DNA from: Teratosphaeria epicoccoides
Taxonomy: Eukaryota; Ascomycota; Dothideomycetes; Mycosphaerellales; Teratosphaeriaceae
Assembly (NCBI GenBank): GCA_021401465.1
Contig: JADDMT010000076.1
Coordinates: 62,001 to 126,000, forward strand
Length of the DNA: 64,000 nt
Direction: 5' to 3'
The notes beneath the pieces were generated by a model. That model was given only the letters and a program-made list of their open reading frames with translations, was not told the DNA's origin and ran no database searches. Made by a program: the position numbers and the translations under genes. Each line of letters starts with the position of its first letter. Position 1 is the first letter of the stretch. Below are positions 55,352 through 64,000 of this stretch, piece after piece.

Positions 55352-56660
55352 CTACGGTTTGCGATTGAGTTGACTGATGGAATCCAAGTTCTCAATAGAT
55401 TGTTTCGACCGTGTATAGTCTTTCCGGCACGTCAAGGAGGCATTACATTTGAAGCCAAGGCCAAGGAAGGTAAAGCATAGCAGGTACCAGCATATTGGTT
55501 CAAGACCGCCTGATTGCCATGTGCCATCGTAGAACCCTCGTGGCCAGGAGCCGTCTGCATCGATATGTGACAGGGCAGTCAAGATCGGGGATGTACGATT
55601 TCGTGTGAGGTCATTGTCTGCTGCAAGTGGTCTGCGAGCAGTATGCTGTCGACATGCGCAATGCTCTGCTGGTGTAGTAGAAGGCTCATGGACTCGCTGT
55701 GACGTTACTCTGTATACAACGTGCTCTCCAGTGTACAGGGGCTGGTCCAAATCAGTCATCGCGAAGTCGACTGCTGTATCTGCAGGTGAAGTACGACGTC
55801 CAAGAAACCACTGCTCCGCGCTGACGAGCAACTCATCTCTGATGCTTCGCAGGCTCCAGTGTGTATCTGCTCTGGCACGATAAGCTTGCTTCTTGGCGCC
55901 GTATGTGTGGCGCGCCGTCTCTGGGAGCAGGAAATGGGATAGAATCGCAACAATAGCTGGCCCCGAGCCTACTCCAATCACTGTCTGGAGCAGAATGTCG
56001 ACACCCAGCTTTGCTTGGCCATCTTCCTTGGGGAGTCCGCCGTGGTGACTGAGCCTAACGGGCACAGAGAAGCCGACCCCGTAAGCGAAGAGTTGACCGA
56101 GAGGCTGCATGCAAAAGACCGCTGTCATCATACGGCCGCAACTGCGGCGCGGTGCCCACTCTGCAGAAATAAAGCTCTGAACGGATATCCAGCCCATCTC
56201 CTACGCCAATCACGTATCGCCAAGCCAGATCCAGCTCCTGATGGACATAGAAGTCTCGCCAGACTCCGCGCGGTACTCGTAAGCACTTCGAGCCATGCTA
56301 TTGGAGCTGGAGACGACAATGGTGAGCTCGGTGCCGTAGACAGTTTGTTGGCCTAATCGATCCGCGCAGGGGCCAAACCGAGGGCAGGAAACGGCTGTTC
56401 CGGCGTGGGCGACAGCATTGATAATGATTTCCAGTGACTGACCGGGTTTTCTCTCAGCAGACGAACGCCAAGCATGGCAAGATCAAGTGGGACGCGAATA
56501 GGTTGTATGAATCTGTTAGAGACCCTGAATCAGCCACGAGGAAGACATGCTAGTTAATGTGTGGGCCCTCGTCGTCGAATATGTTGATGATCCTCCAGGC
56601 GCTTTGAAGCTCCTGTACGGGCATCAACCGCCGCCCATCATCTTCATGCGAGAACGCAAA
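55352..56660 (-). pseudogene. Decayed MFS transporter of the phosphate:H+ symporter type
   Basis: Blocks of an MFS (Pho84-like) protein lie in order on the minus strand but in different frames. Around 56545-56460 is GSLTDSYNLFASHLILP, the TM1 block, ending in a stop. At 56430-56210 are INAVAHAGTAVS and CADRLGQQTVYGTELTIVV, the loop 2-3 signature. Near 56225 WRYVIGVGDGLD continues in a second frame and YP in a third. From 56197 comes FISAEWAPRRSCGRMMTAVF and MQPLGQLFAYGVGFSV (TM4-5), then FLLPETARHTYG, and near the end ICWYLLCFTFLGLGF. At least three frame changes and two stops separate them, and no GT-AG introns rescue the reading. The second half of the transporter is absent. This is a genomic relic, no longer able to make a 12-helix carrier. 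Confidence 0.75.
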
Positions 56661-57952
56661 CTCAAGCTGTCGGCCCTAAAGCCTTTTTGACTTTGCGTGG
56701 CAACGCAAAACATGTCCGTCTGCCTTCCTTGGACGCTGCTGGACAATCCCAAATTCGTTGGGTATCGAGGATCTTTGGCTTATGGCAATGGTGCGAAACG
56801 TGCCAATCGACCCGAGCACAAAATTTCGTGTGCCATTGTGGACCGTGGTTGTAGCTGCAATATTACAAGGCCTTCTGCCGAGCTATCGGAACACATGTAA
56901 TCAGTATGGCTGGCGTGGGCAGTGGAGCTCCTGCGCAATGTCCAGCGGTTACGATGACAGGTACAATCTGACTATAATTCTCGGCCGAGAGTCATATCTT
57001 GCAGCGTTTTGGGGAGTCCTCGCGGAGAACCCCATCGATCCAAACAGCATAGGATGATAGTGGATCACCCGGCAAGTAGCTTGGCACACAAAGCGTCGCC
57101 ACGTGCTTGATATGAGTCTGTCTCGGCGACTGGCCCATGAAGCGCTCCTGAGCATGTGAGCCGATATGCACTCCGCCACGCCGGACCACGCCGCGGCATT
57201 GTATATTCTAACCACGAACTACCTTGACCCCTGGTCGACTCCACCATACTGACAAAGGACTGCGTTACTTCATCGATTGCAGTCTCGGCTTTCGAAATTT
57301 CACTCGGGAGTGGTCGAGCGCCAAGGACGTGACTCTCAGTAGACGCTGGATTGCGCCCTGCTCTAATCATATGCATAGCTAAGACTACTGGCCAGAGCAC
57401 GATTGAATGCTGCCGTATACTAGATCGGGAAGCTTCTGGCGCGGAATGGTAAGCACACACGCGGCACGCGGGCAAACAACGACCGTCAGCTGGACTGTGC
57501 AAATCGATATTGAGATCGGCCAACATCGTCTCAGAGCCAACAGCTGTTTACTGCTCGGCAGGCTTTGTTTATTCCGGGGTACGGAGAACCACGTCGTGCT
57601 GGACCATAAGCTTCACGAGGTGCCCCGGAAATGCTTTCCATAGAGCAAGCACCGAGCGTAAGGAAGGCCGTTCACCGTCACCATCTGGACGGAGCAAGAT
57701 CTGGTCGTCAAGCGAGCGGGCATCACAAGTACGAGAGGGAGACAACTCTGTCAATTCCACGAGCAAGACTGTCGTCAATTTCAAATCGACCTTAGGGCCA
57801 AGCAATTGTTATCTGAGTTTCACATCGACTCCATCTCCACGATCAAGTCACGCAGGGGTACCGATGCTGTCAACGAGTGCATGAAACTATGGCAGACGCA
57901 ACTTTCGTCTTAAGATATCACAATTTCGTTCCCCGCTCTTCGGCATGGCGCT
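56661..57952. other. Unexplained 1.3-kb stretch next to the transporter relic
   Basis: Several ORFs of 60-150 codons on both strands (57065-57526 on -, 57510-57884 on +, 56758-57057 on +) have no recognised domain and no convincing joins. It may be further decayed sequence. Confidence 0.4.
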
Positions 57953-58783
57953 ATGAAAGATCTCGAGCTGCCACTCAGGTGGCTCGACAGTTCTCGACCC
58001 GTCAAGAGTTCTGACCTAGCCCGCATGGAGCTTGCACACGAACAGCCAGCCACAGCGAAGCAGAGCAGCTCAAGTGGGAATAGTCTATTCTCGAAGCCGA
58101 AGTCGAAGCACTCAAGCCGGGCGGCGCGGAATAGTGTTTCAGCTGCCCGTTCAGCATCGACAAGCTCCATCTCCGGCCAATCTGTCTTCGCGCCAAAGCA
58201 ATTCATCGACAAAGTCGACTTTCTGGACATCAACTTCGCGAGGTCTGAGGAGCTGCAAACGTTCATGAAAGCCTTCGAGGATGCCGCCGCAGAGTCGGGA
58301 GGAAAGAGAGATTCTGCCTCCACAGCACGACCACCACTGACTGCCGCCGACCACTCTGAAGGCATCAGCCCATGCAAAATGTCCCTCTACACCTCCTCGA
58401 CCGCGTATACCGCCTCCACAACCTTCACGTCCTCCTCCAGCGCCTCCGTAAATCTCGCCCACCGCAGCCGTGCACCCAGCATGACAGAAGATATCGACGA
58501 AATGGACTTTGCCTTACCATCACCGGACCCAGGCTGTCAGGGCAAATTCGACCGACTAGAGCAAAACTATATCCCGCCTCGACAGCAAGAACCGCAACGC
58601 CGCCCGCCGGTGCTAGAACTACCGCCTACGACCGCGACGGGCTTGGTGCCGAGAGACGCGGTGGTCAGCGATGACGAGTATCCGACCTCTCCGTCCTTCG
58701 GGATCGTGATGGAGCATTTGACGCCGTCGACGCCGTCTATCCTGCTGGGCCACCGTTATGGGATTGCGCTAGGCAACTCGTGA
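57953..58783 (+). CDS. Hypothetical disordered Ser-rich protein
   Basis: Uninterrupted frame of 276 residues. Most is low-complexity Ser/Ala/Thr/Pro (SSSSGNSLFSKPKSKHSS, TASTTFTSSSSASV). One ordered-looking segment at about 82-115 reads FIDKVDFLDINFARSEELQTF and could be a short binding helix. A second acidic segment (EDIDEMDFALPSPD) and the C-terminus (SPSFGIVMEHLTPSTPSILL) may be linear motifs. There is no signal peptide or membrane segment. I recognise no family; such proteins are common and fast-evolving in Dothideomycetes. Codon use across the long frame supports a real gene. Confidence 0.6.
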   Translation: MKDLELPLRWLDSSRPVKSSDLARMELAHEQPATAKQSSSSGNSLFSKPKSKHSSRAARNSVSAARSASTSSISGQSVFAPKQFIDKVDFLDINFARSEELQTFMKAFEDAAAESGGKRDSASTARPPLTAADHSEGISPCKMSLYTSSTAYTASTTFTSSSSASVNLAHRSRAPSMTEDIDEMDFALPSPDPGCQGKFDRLEQNYIPPRQQEPQRRPPVLELPPTTATGLVPRDAVVSDDEYPTSPSFGIVMEHLTPSTPSILLGHRYGIALGNS

Positions 58784-59254
58784 GGACGAGCGAAGGACGC
58801 AGCGGGCTGTGTTTGTGTCACAAGCCATCGGCAAAACTAAGTTCTATAGCGAAGTAAATCGGCCTTGGAAAAATGTATCATTGTCATCGCAGCTCTCCGA
58901 GCCATATGTACTTTAAGAATTATTCTTAACGTTAAGGTTACCCCAGCTGTATCACCAAAAGAAGACCCCATCAAGCTCACTGGCCGCACTACCATGCACA
59001 CTAACGGCCGTCTCCGCCACCGGCCAGGTCGCTAAGCACAAGCTTAAATCCATTGGCTCATATTGACTCACCGACTTCCATCTGGTCTTTATTCTCTATC
59101 GCCTGCATACTGCCTCCGTCACTCTTTTCCATGTCCTTGGGCACGCACGTCATACCCTGCACGCCTGGCGAGTGATTGATCGGTAGCCGGCAGGTGGCGG
59201 CAATTGAACCGAACAAAAAGGTTCAATTGGTGGTAAATCTGGTACTAGGGCAGC
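58784..59254. other. Convergent intergenic region with AT-rich palindromes
   Basis: Lies between the disordered protein gene (+) and the ataxin-10 gene (-). It contains a perfect palindrome at 58913-58929 overlapping a second at 58926-58935; otherwise nothing. Confidence 0.55.
58913..58935. repeat. Overlapping AT-rich perfect palindromes
   Basis: TTAAGAAT-T-ATTCTTAA (58913-58929) is an exact inverted repeat with a one-base centre. TTAACGTTAA (58926-58935) is a second exact palindrome sharing four bases with it. The position between two convergent genes suggests a 3'-end or protein-binding element, but this is inference. Confidence 0.6.
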
Positions 59255-62200
59255 TCACCTCCTCCCCTCTTTGCCTCGTCCCAAACCCACCACCTGCTCT
59301 CCAAATCCCACCGGTAACTCCCTCAACGCAGTCTGCATCAGCTCCGCCGCCTTCTCCGCCGTAGTCTTGGTCATCGCACCACCAATACCACCACCCCCGC
59401 TCAACCTCAACGAGGACTTCGCAGTAGCGGAAGAAGACGCAGGAGGTTGTAGGTAAGGCGAGTTAGCCGGTGGAGGACCGGGCGCGACGTCAATGCTCAG
59501 ACCGGTGGATGTGGCGACGAATGGGGGCGCGGAGCCGTCTTTGCACCGCAGACCGACGTGCCCTTTGCCGTCGATGAAAGTTTCGTAGCCGGCGGATTCG
59601 AGGATTTCTTTTGGGACCAGGTCGTCTATCGCTCGGCGACCTTGGTTCTGAACCTGTCCCTGCACACCAGACTTCGGCTCAGGCCTTGCAATCTCTTCCT
59701 CGACTGCCGCCCTGTCGCCTTCTTCCCGCTTGCCCAATCTCACGTCGCCTAACAAAGCGTGTCGCTGACTCCCGGCCAACTCTCTGATCATCTCTCCGTT
59801 CTCCTCACAACCTTCGACCGCGAAGCGCAAACACATGATCGCGTGCTCACGGATATAAGGATTACTCTCATCAACCCTGCAACAGCTCACCAGCGCTTGC
59901 AGACCACCATAACGCCGCACTTGGTCCTGCACGCTGCGGTTCTTCCAGATCAGAGAGGAGAGTACTAGAACGGTGAGCTTCTTTAGATTGCGCCACTCGA
60001 AGTCAGAGGGCTCGTCTTGGTCCGCGACGGTGTGGAGAGGTGGTGGAGCGGGAAGAGGTGGGAGGTGCTGGTTGTTGGGGCCTTGGGCGGTGTTGGGTAT
60101 GAGAGGCGGGATGATAGGGCCGTGGTTGGGGTCCTCGGGGTAGGCGAGGGGGTGCTCGGGCTCGAAGAGTTCGCCAGAGCTTCCGACAGTCATGCTCGGC
60201 AGCGACGGGAGTTTCGTAGTGTTTGCTTGAGTCTGCTTGGCGTTGACGTTAAAAGGACGCTCAACGGCCACAATCTTCTCATCTTGCTGACCGCCATGAA
60301 CAACAGATTGCTGGGCCGACAACGGCGTCTGCGTGCACGGCATTGCCGCATCAGCGCTCAAACTTCTCTGCGGCTGTGGTTGAACCTGATGCGCCAGCGG
60401 CTGTCCAACATGACCGCTCCCCACTCTCCTCGCACTCTGACCCTGCACGACGCCACCACCTCCAATAGGTCCGCCTCTCCCGTAACCCATACCTCCAACG
60501 CCTCCCTCCAACTCCCTTAACAGCGTGACAAGCTCACTAGCCATCTCCCACTCACCCAGTATACCCTTCCACAGTCCTTCTTCCGTGAGGACAGCGAAGA
60601 ACTCGAGGTACTGATATACACCTTCGTACATCCTTTCCATGTCCCAGAGATTCAACGGGAACTCCTCCGGGCTGGCCCTGCCAGCGTGTATCTGTCCTTG
60701 CAAGAATATAAGCGCGCATGTCTGAGGAATGATATGCTGCCTGAACTCCGTGAAGATGAAGTTCAGAATATGCAGATCCACTCGAGTGGGCTGACCATTC
60801 GGCACATCCTCAGCGTCGCCTTGAAGCTGTCTGTTGGACTGAGTAGAAATTTCCTTCCCTCTTCCACTCACTGCCCTTCCATTCGCGGCACCGCCTTTGG
60901 ATCCATCGCCACGGCCACGGAAGATGCATGTCAGAAGCTTCATTATGACTGCCTGAGCAGGACTGATGATATCTTTCGAGCGTGACCGGTCGCGGAAGGC
61001 ATGATACGCATAGGGCATCAGACCGTTCTTCAAAATAGCTTCCATGATCTTGACCATGAATTTGAAATACAACTCCTCTTCTCTCAGATCCCAAGCCGCA
61101 ACAAATATGAGCAATTCTCGAAGGAGATTTCGGCCGTTAGATTGGGACAGTAGTAGGTGAGTGCGCACGGTATGCATATTGGTGATTGCGTTCCGTTCGT
61201 CGTCGGACAAATGAGAAGGATTTCCAGGAGAGTTGATCGGTGGAGGTACGATGCCGGACATGATGAGCATCGGCAAGACTTCGATCTCGCTTGGTCCAAG
61301 GATCAGTGGGACATCTGTCAGCAATCCTCTTCCATCTTCGGTGGAGCCAGGATAGTCTTCTTCTTCGTCGTCGTCTTCAGCCTCGCTCTCGTCCTCATCT
61401 TCCTCTTCCTCCTCGTCGCCTTCTTCTTCGCCTTCTTCATCGTCTTCATCGCCTGCTTCGTCGTCATCATCTAGCTCCTCGTCCGAGGGCGGGATGTAAT
61501 CTGGTTCCGGTTCCTCCACCTTTGCCTCAGCACTTGCCACTCGATTCGGCTGATGGACGTTCTGCCCAGCCGCCGGCACTGCTACAGCCGTTGGTCCACC
61601 CAGCGGACTCCGGCTTCGACTCCTCATCCTCTCCTCTGGATTGATGGCAGGATCATTCCTAGCAGTTCTGACGCCGCCAGCAGTCAATGGTGGGGGCAAT
61701 TGAGATGCTTCCGCTGGCGGCGCAGCATAGCCTTCCAGTCTCTTCAACAGCTCAGCCTTCCCAGACTCTAGGATCTTGGCACCGGCGTCAGCGGTGAAGA
61801 GCATCTTCATGTCGTCCTCAATGGCGCCTTTATTGGCCGCATTAGAAAATCGGATGGTGCCGTCTGCAGTGTATGTCGGCGGCTGGATGGACTCGACAGG
61901 CACTCGTTCATTCTGCATCTTCTCGGCAAGCTCGGTCTCGAGAAGTTCGAGATCACGCTCGATGTCCTTGCTCTGTCCGTTGACGCCTGGATTTGTTTGT
62001 AACAACGACCTCGCCACCATTTGCCTCGCCTCCCATGCTGCATAATCCTCCCTGTACTTTCTCGCAGCCTCCTCATAGATGCTCATCCATTTCTCCCTGA
62101 CATCCTGCGGCACCTGCTCCGCCCACTGCCTTGCCGTCTCCAGATGCAATTCCGCCTTGGTGGGCTCTCGACCACGATGATGCTTGAAGAGCTCGATCGC

Positions 62201-63148
62201 GTTCGGCTGCAGTCGCCTACAGAAGTAGACATATCCATTGCCCTCCCATCTGCCCTCATCTGCCAACTGCTTGATCCACGATGGCACCGGCACGAACGGC
62301 CTGCCCTCCTCATCCGGGTAGGGATAGAACTTCTCCGCGCCCGTCAGATTCAACGTCTCTTTCCCATTACTCCCATAGGCAATCAGCACGTCCTCCTCAT
62401 TCACCGGCGCCTCGGGCTCCGGCCTCGCCAACTCCTCATGCTCCCGATCCGGACCCAGTGTCTCAACACCGTTGACACTCGCGATATGATCGAAGAGGTT
62501 GATCCACAGCATCAACTTCCGCCTCTCATTCTGCGCGACCAAATTGTTCAAAAACTGCAGACTCGTGATCAACAGCTTCTTATACGCATTGACAATCAAC
62601 TGCCACTTCTCCTCCTCACCCGTGCCTGCCTCGCCATCGTACCCCCTTGCCGTGACTCGCACGCAACAATTGATCAGGCGGAAGATCTCATCGTCCACCC
62701 GACTCTCCGCCGCCAAGTCCTGCGCCTCAGGCCCGACTGTCAAGCAGTTCCGGCTGATTGAGATCAGATCGTTCAGCCGCTCCAAGTCTTTCCACAGATG
62801 CGGATAGTGTGACGCAATCAACGCGCCCGACGTGCTTTCGTAGTCGACACCGCTCGGGTCCCACGTGGTGAAGCTGCGACGCTCGAGGGAGGGGATGGCG
62901 GCGCGGAGCAAGGCGATCAGGTCGGGCCAGAACTTGGGGTCGGCGCCAATCGCATGGCGGACCGCTGCGCTCGATGCTGTCGACTTGACGCTTTCTTTGC
63001 AGACTTTGGTGTCGAGGAGGGAGAGAGTGGCGTCGCGCATGTACGTCGGCGACTTGAAGTGGATCGTGTAGGGCGGGAGGACGAGGCGGATGAAGACGGC
63101 GTGAGCTTTGCGCACCTTCTCTGCACGCGAATCTGCCTCTCGCGCCAT
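59255..63148 (-). CDS. Ataxin-10 (Ctr86-like) homologue with an embedded HMG-box-like segment
   Basis: Single long frame of 1297 residues. The N-terminal half of the ataxin-10-type helical repeat is readable to about 225 (LINCCVRVTARGY, ITSLQFLNNLVAQNERR). Residues about 295-375 resemble an HMG box: GYVYFCRRLQPNAIELFKHH, ETARQWAEQVPQDVREKW and YEEAARKYREDYAAWE. An acidic run of about 45 Asp/Glu-rich residues follows at about 556-600. The C-terminal ataxin-10 domain lies at about 1063-1135 (LTVLVLSSLIWKN, VRRYGGLQALVSCCRVDESNPYIREHAIMCLRFAVEG). Yeast Ctr86 is the corresponding protein and its role is unclear. The true start may be upstream: a 39-nt intron would add MSKVRKSSWTVE in frame from an ATG near 63240. 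Confidence 0.8.
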   Translation of the reverse strand: MAREADSRAEKVRKAHAVFIRLVLPPYTIHFKSPTYMRDATLSLLDTKVCKESVKSTASSAAVRHAIGADPKFWPDLIALLRAAIPSLERRSFTTWDPSGVDYESTSGALIASHYPHLWKDLERLNDLISISRNCLTVGPEAQDLAAESRVDDEIFRLINCCVRVTARGYDGEAGTGEEEKWQLIVNAYKKLLITSLQFLNNLVAQNERRKLMLWINLFDHIASVNGVETLGPDREHEELARPEPEAPVNEEDVLIAYGSNGKETLNLTGAEKFYPYPDEEGRPFVPVPSWIKQLADEGRWEGNGYVYFCRRLQPNAIELFKHHRGREPTKAELHLETARQWAEQVPQDVREKWMSIYEEAARKYREDYAAWEARQMVARSLLQTNPGVNGQSKDIERDLELLETELAEKMQNERVPVESIQPPTYTADGTIRFSNAANKGAIEDDMKMLFTADAGAKILESGKAELLKRLEGYAAPPAEASQLPPPLTAGGVRTARNDPAINPEERMRSRSRSPLGGPTAVAVPAAGQNVHQPNRVASAEAKVEEPEPDYIPPSDEELDDDDEAGDEDDEEGEEEGDEEEEEDEDESEAEDDDEEEDYPGSTEDGRGLLTDVPLILGPSEIEVLPMLIMSGIVPPPINSPGNPSHLSDDERNAITNMHTVRTHLLLSQSNGRNLLRELLIFVAAWDLREEELYFKFMVKIMEAILKNGLMPYAYHAFRDRSRSKDIISPAQAVIMKLLTCIFRGRGDGSKGGAANGRAVSGRGKEISTQSNRQLQGDAEDVPNGQPTRVDLHILNFIFTEFRQHIIPQTCALIFLQGQIHAGRASPEEFPLNLWDMERMYEGVYQYLEFFAVLTEEGLWKGILGEWEMASELVTLLRELEGGVGGMGYGRGGPIGGGGVVQGQSARRVGSGHVGQPLAHQVQPQPQRSLSADAAMPCTQTPLSAQQSVVHGGQQDEKIVAVERPFNVNAKQTQANTTKLPSLPSMTVGSSGELFEPEHPLAYPEDPNHGPIIPPLIPNTAQGPNNQHLPPLPAPPPLHTVADQDEPSDFEWRNLKKLTVLVLSSLIWKNRSVQDQVRRYGGLQALVSCCRVDESNPYIREHAIMCLRFAVEGCEENGEMIRELAGSQRHALLGDVRLGKREEGDRAAVEEEIARPEPKSGVQGQVQNQGRRAIDDLVPKEILESAGYETFIDGKGHVGLRCKDGSAPPFVATSTGLSIDVAPGPPPANSPYLQPPASSSATAKSSLRLSGGGGIGGAMTKTTAEKAAELMQTALRELPVGFGEQVVGLGRGKEGRR

Positions 63149-63652
63149 CTCCTCCTCTTCTTGCGGGACTGCCTCGACGCAGTAAGGCAGTCACGCTTGG
63201 GTCGTACCTTCCACAGTCCAAGAGCTCTTCCGCACTTTGGACATGACGCATGGTTCAACACGGGAATCTTCCGCTCTGTCTCCTTTCGTTCAGCCACGGT
63301 TCTCGTACACACGATCGATGTCGAAGCTACTACTGATATCTGCTACCAAGCAACCAAACCACACCACCCGCCACCTCCATCGTTCAAACTACCTTCGTAC
63401 AGGAGAGTCCTTCTGCCACCTCCCACGACAACGAGCTTGCCACCGCCGGACGATACCTCCTCGCCGCAGCCCTGTCTCTCTCGAGACTACGCTACATGTC
63501 CGTAACACTTTACGTGGTGAGGGCCAGCTTTGTAGGAGGGTTTTGTGTGTCTTCATGCACCCAGTGTGGCACTGATCTCCAAGGCAGACTCCTGTCTACA
63601 TTGCCTCAGCACAATAACCAAGTCAAGCAGCCCCTCCTCTTCCGGCTCTTGA
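63149..63652. other. Intergenic, no gene seen
   Basis: Upstream of the ataxin-10 homologue, possibly holding its first short exon near 63205-63240. No other feature was recognised. Confidence 0.45.
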
Positions 63653-64000
63653 TCAGGGATGGCTAGCGCGCCGCGCCTTCAAAAAAATCATGCGTGCTCG
63701 TTCCTCGCGTACCCTCATAGCCTCTTGTTCTTCACGATACCGATCACACTTGACCCGGCGCTTGCCTAGAAAGTACCGCTCCTGACTGAAACTGGACTCT
63801 GCATCGACTGGCTTGTCACTGATGCCCAGACCGTCCGGCAACTCCTCAGTCACAGTCCAATCATTCTCAGCGGCATGCAGGCTCTGCTGTCGATCCCTGC
63901 GCCAGACTTCAATGGCCTCATCATTCACACGGTTGCTGTACTCGGCGTAGGCGACTTCGTCAGCACTCTGGGACTCATCACTATCCCGGGTCAAGAAGCC
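63653..64000 (-). CDS. Partial hypothetical protein, 5' end outside window
   Basis: A frame open to the right edge ends with a stop at 63653. The visible 115 C-terminal residues are highly charged: AYAEYSNRVNDEAIEVWRR, then RYFLGKRRVKCDRYREEQ, and a basic end (RMIFLKARRASHP). Helical, possibly coiled-coil character is likely. No family is recognised from this fragment, and the beginning of the gene is needed. Confidence 0.45.
   Translation of the reverse strand, partial: GFLTRDSDESQSADEVAYAEYSNRVNDEAIEVWRRDRQQSLHAAENDWTVTEELPDGLGISDKPVDAESSFSQERYFLGKRRVKCDRYREEQEAMRVREERARMIFLKARRASHP

Noticed and set aside
61291..61644. Plus-strand Arg/Leu/Pro-rich ORF
   Set aside because: It is an antisense shadow of the Asp/Glu run in the ataxin-10 homologue.
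1..64000. Biosynthetic gene cluster, prophage, CRISPR or mobile element
   Set aside because: No polyketide/NRPS/terpene core enzyme, transposase, reverse transcriptase, integrase or spaced repeat array was found in any frame.

Overview
The window is a piece of a filamentous ascomycete nuclear genome. The genes are dense and lie on both strands. Most have zero to four short introns (about 45-120 nt, GT-AG, with CTGAC/CTAAC-like branch sites). The protein set (fungal phytochrome, copper-fist regulator, GH128, DUF985 cupin, PAN2, metacaspase, and many lineage-specific disordered proteins) fits a Dothideomycete, perhaps of the Mycosphaerellales/Capnodiales type. That placement is inferred from protein style only. 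There is no bacterial, plasmid, phage or CRISPR content, and I found no tRNA or rRNA.

Layout. 1-5.1 kb: a partial ankyrin-RCC1-BTB protein (-) faces a secreted GH128 glucanase (+). 6.5-11.5 kb: tyrosinase (-), an alpha/beta-hydrolase-like protein lacking its nucleophile (+), and a small coiled-coil protein (+). 11.7-17 kb: a single-pass membrane protein, an F-box protein, a 48-residue membrane micropeptide and a DUF985 cupin. 17.6-19.4 kb: a two-exon copper-fist transcription factor (-), then a 2 kb gene-poor stretch. 21.5-27.2 kb: PAN2 deadenylase (-) and a flavoprotein/ankyrin-like fusion (-). 29-33.9 kb: phytochrome histidine kinase (+). 34.4-36.3 kb: a broken short-chain dehydrogenase and a candidate small secreted Cys-rich protein. 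36.5-44.7 kb: F-actin capping protein alpha (-), a peroxisomal acyl-CoA ligase (+), a GH18-UBA protein (-) and a Bye1-like PHD/TFIIS/SPOC protein (+). 45-54.9 kb: a housekeeping block of lysyl-tRNA synthetase, MYND protein, metacaspase, Dbf4, Atg12 and PanB. 55.3-57.9 kb: a decayed phosphate-type MFS transporter and unexplained DNA. 58-64 kb: a disordered protein, a 1297-residue ataxin-10 homologue with an HMG-box-like segment, and a partial gene at the right edge.

No operon-like pathway cluster is evident. Thematic links are weak but worth recording. A copper-responsive regulator lies about 11 kb from a copper enzyme (tyrosinase). PanB (pantothenate synthesis) shares the window with a protein carrying a phosphopantothenoylcysteine-decarboxylase-like domain. 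The most unusual items are the domain fusions (flavoprotein-ankyrin, GH18-UBA, ataxin-10 with HMG-like box), two pseudogenes with readable lesions, a GC-AG intron, a 7-nt coding exon, a 19-nt microexon, and two very small proteins that ordinary ORF cut-offs would miss.
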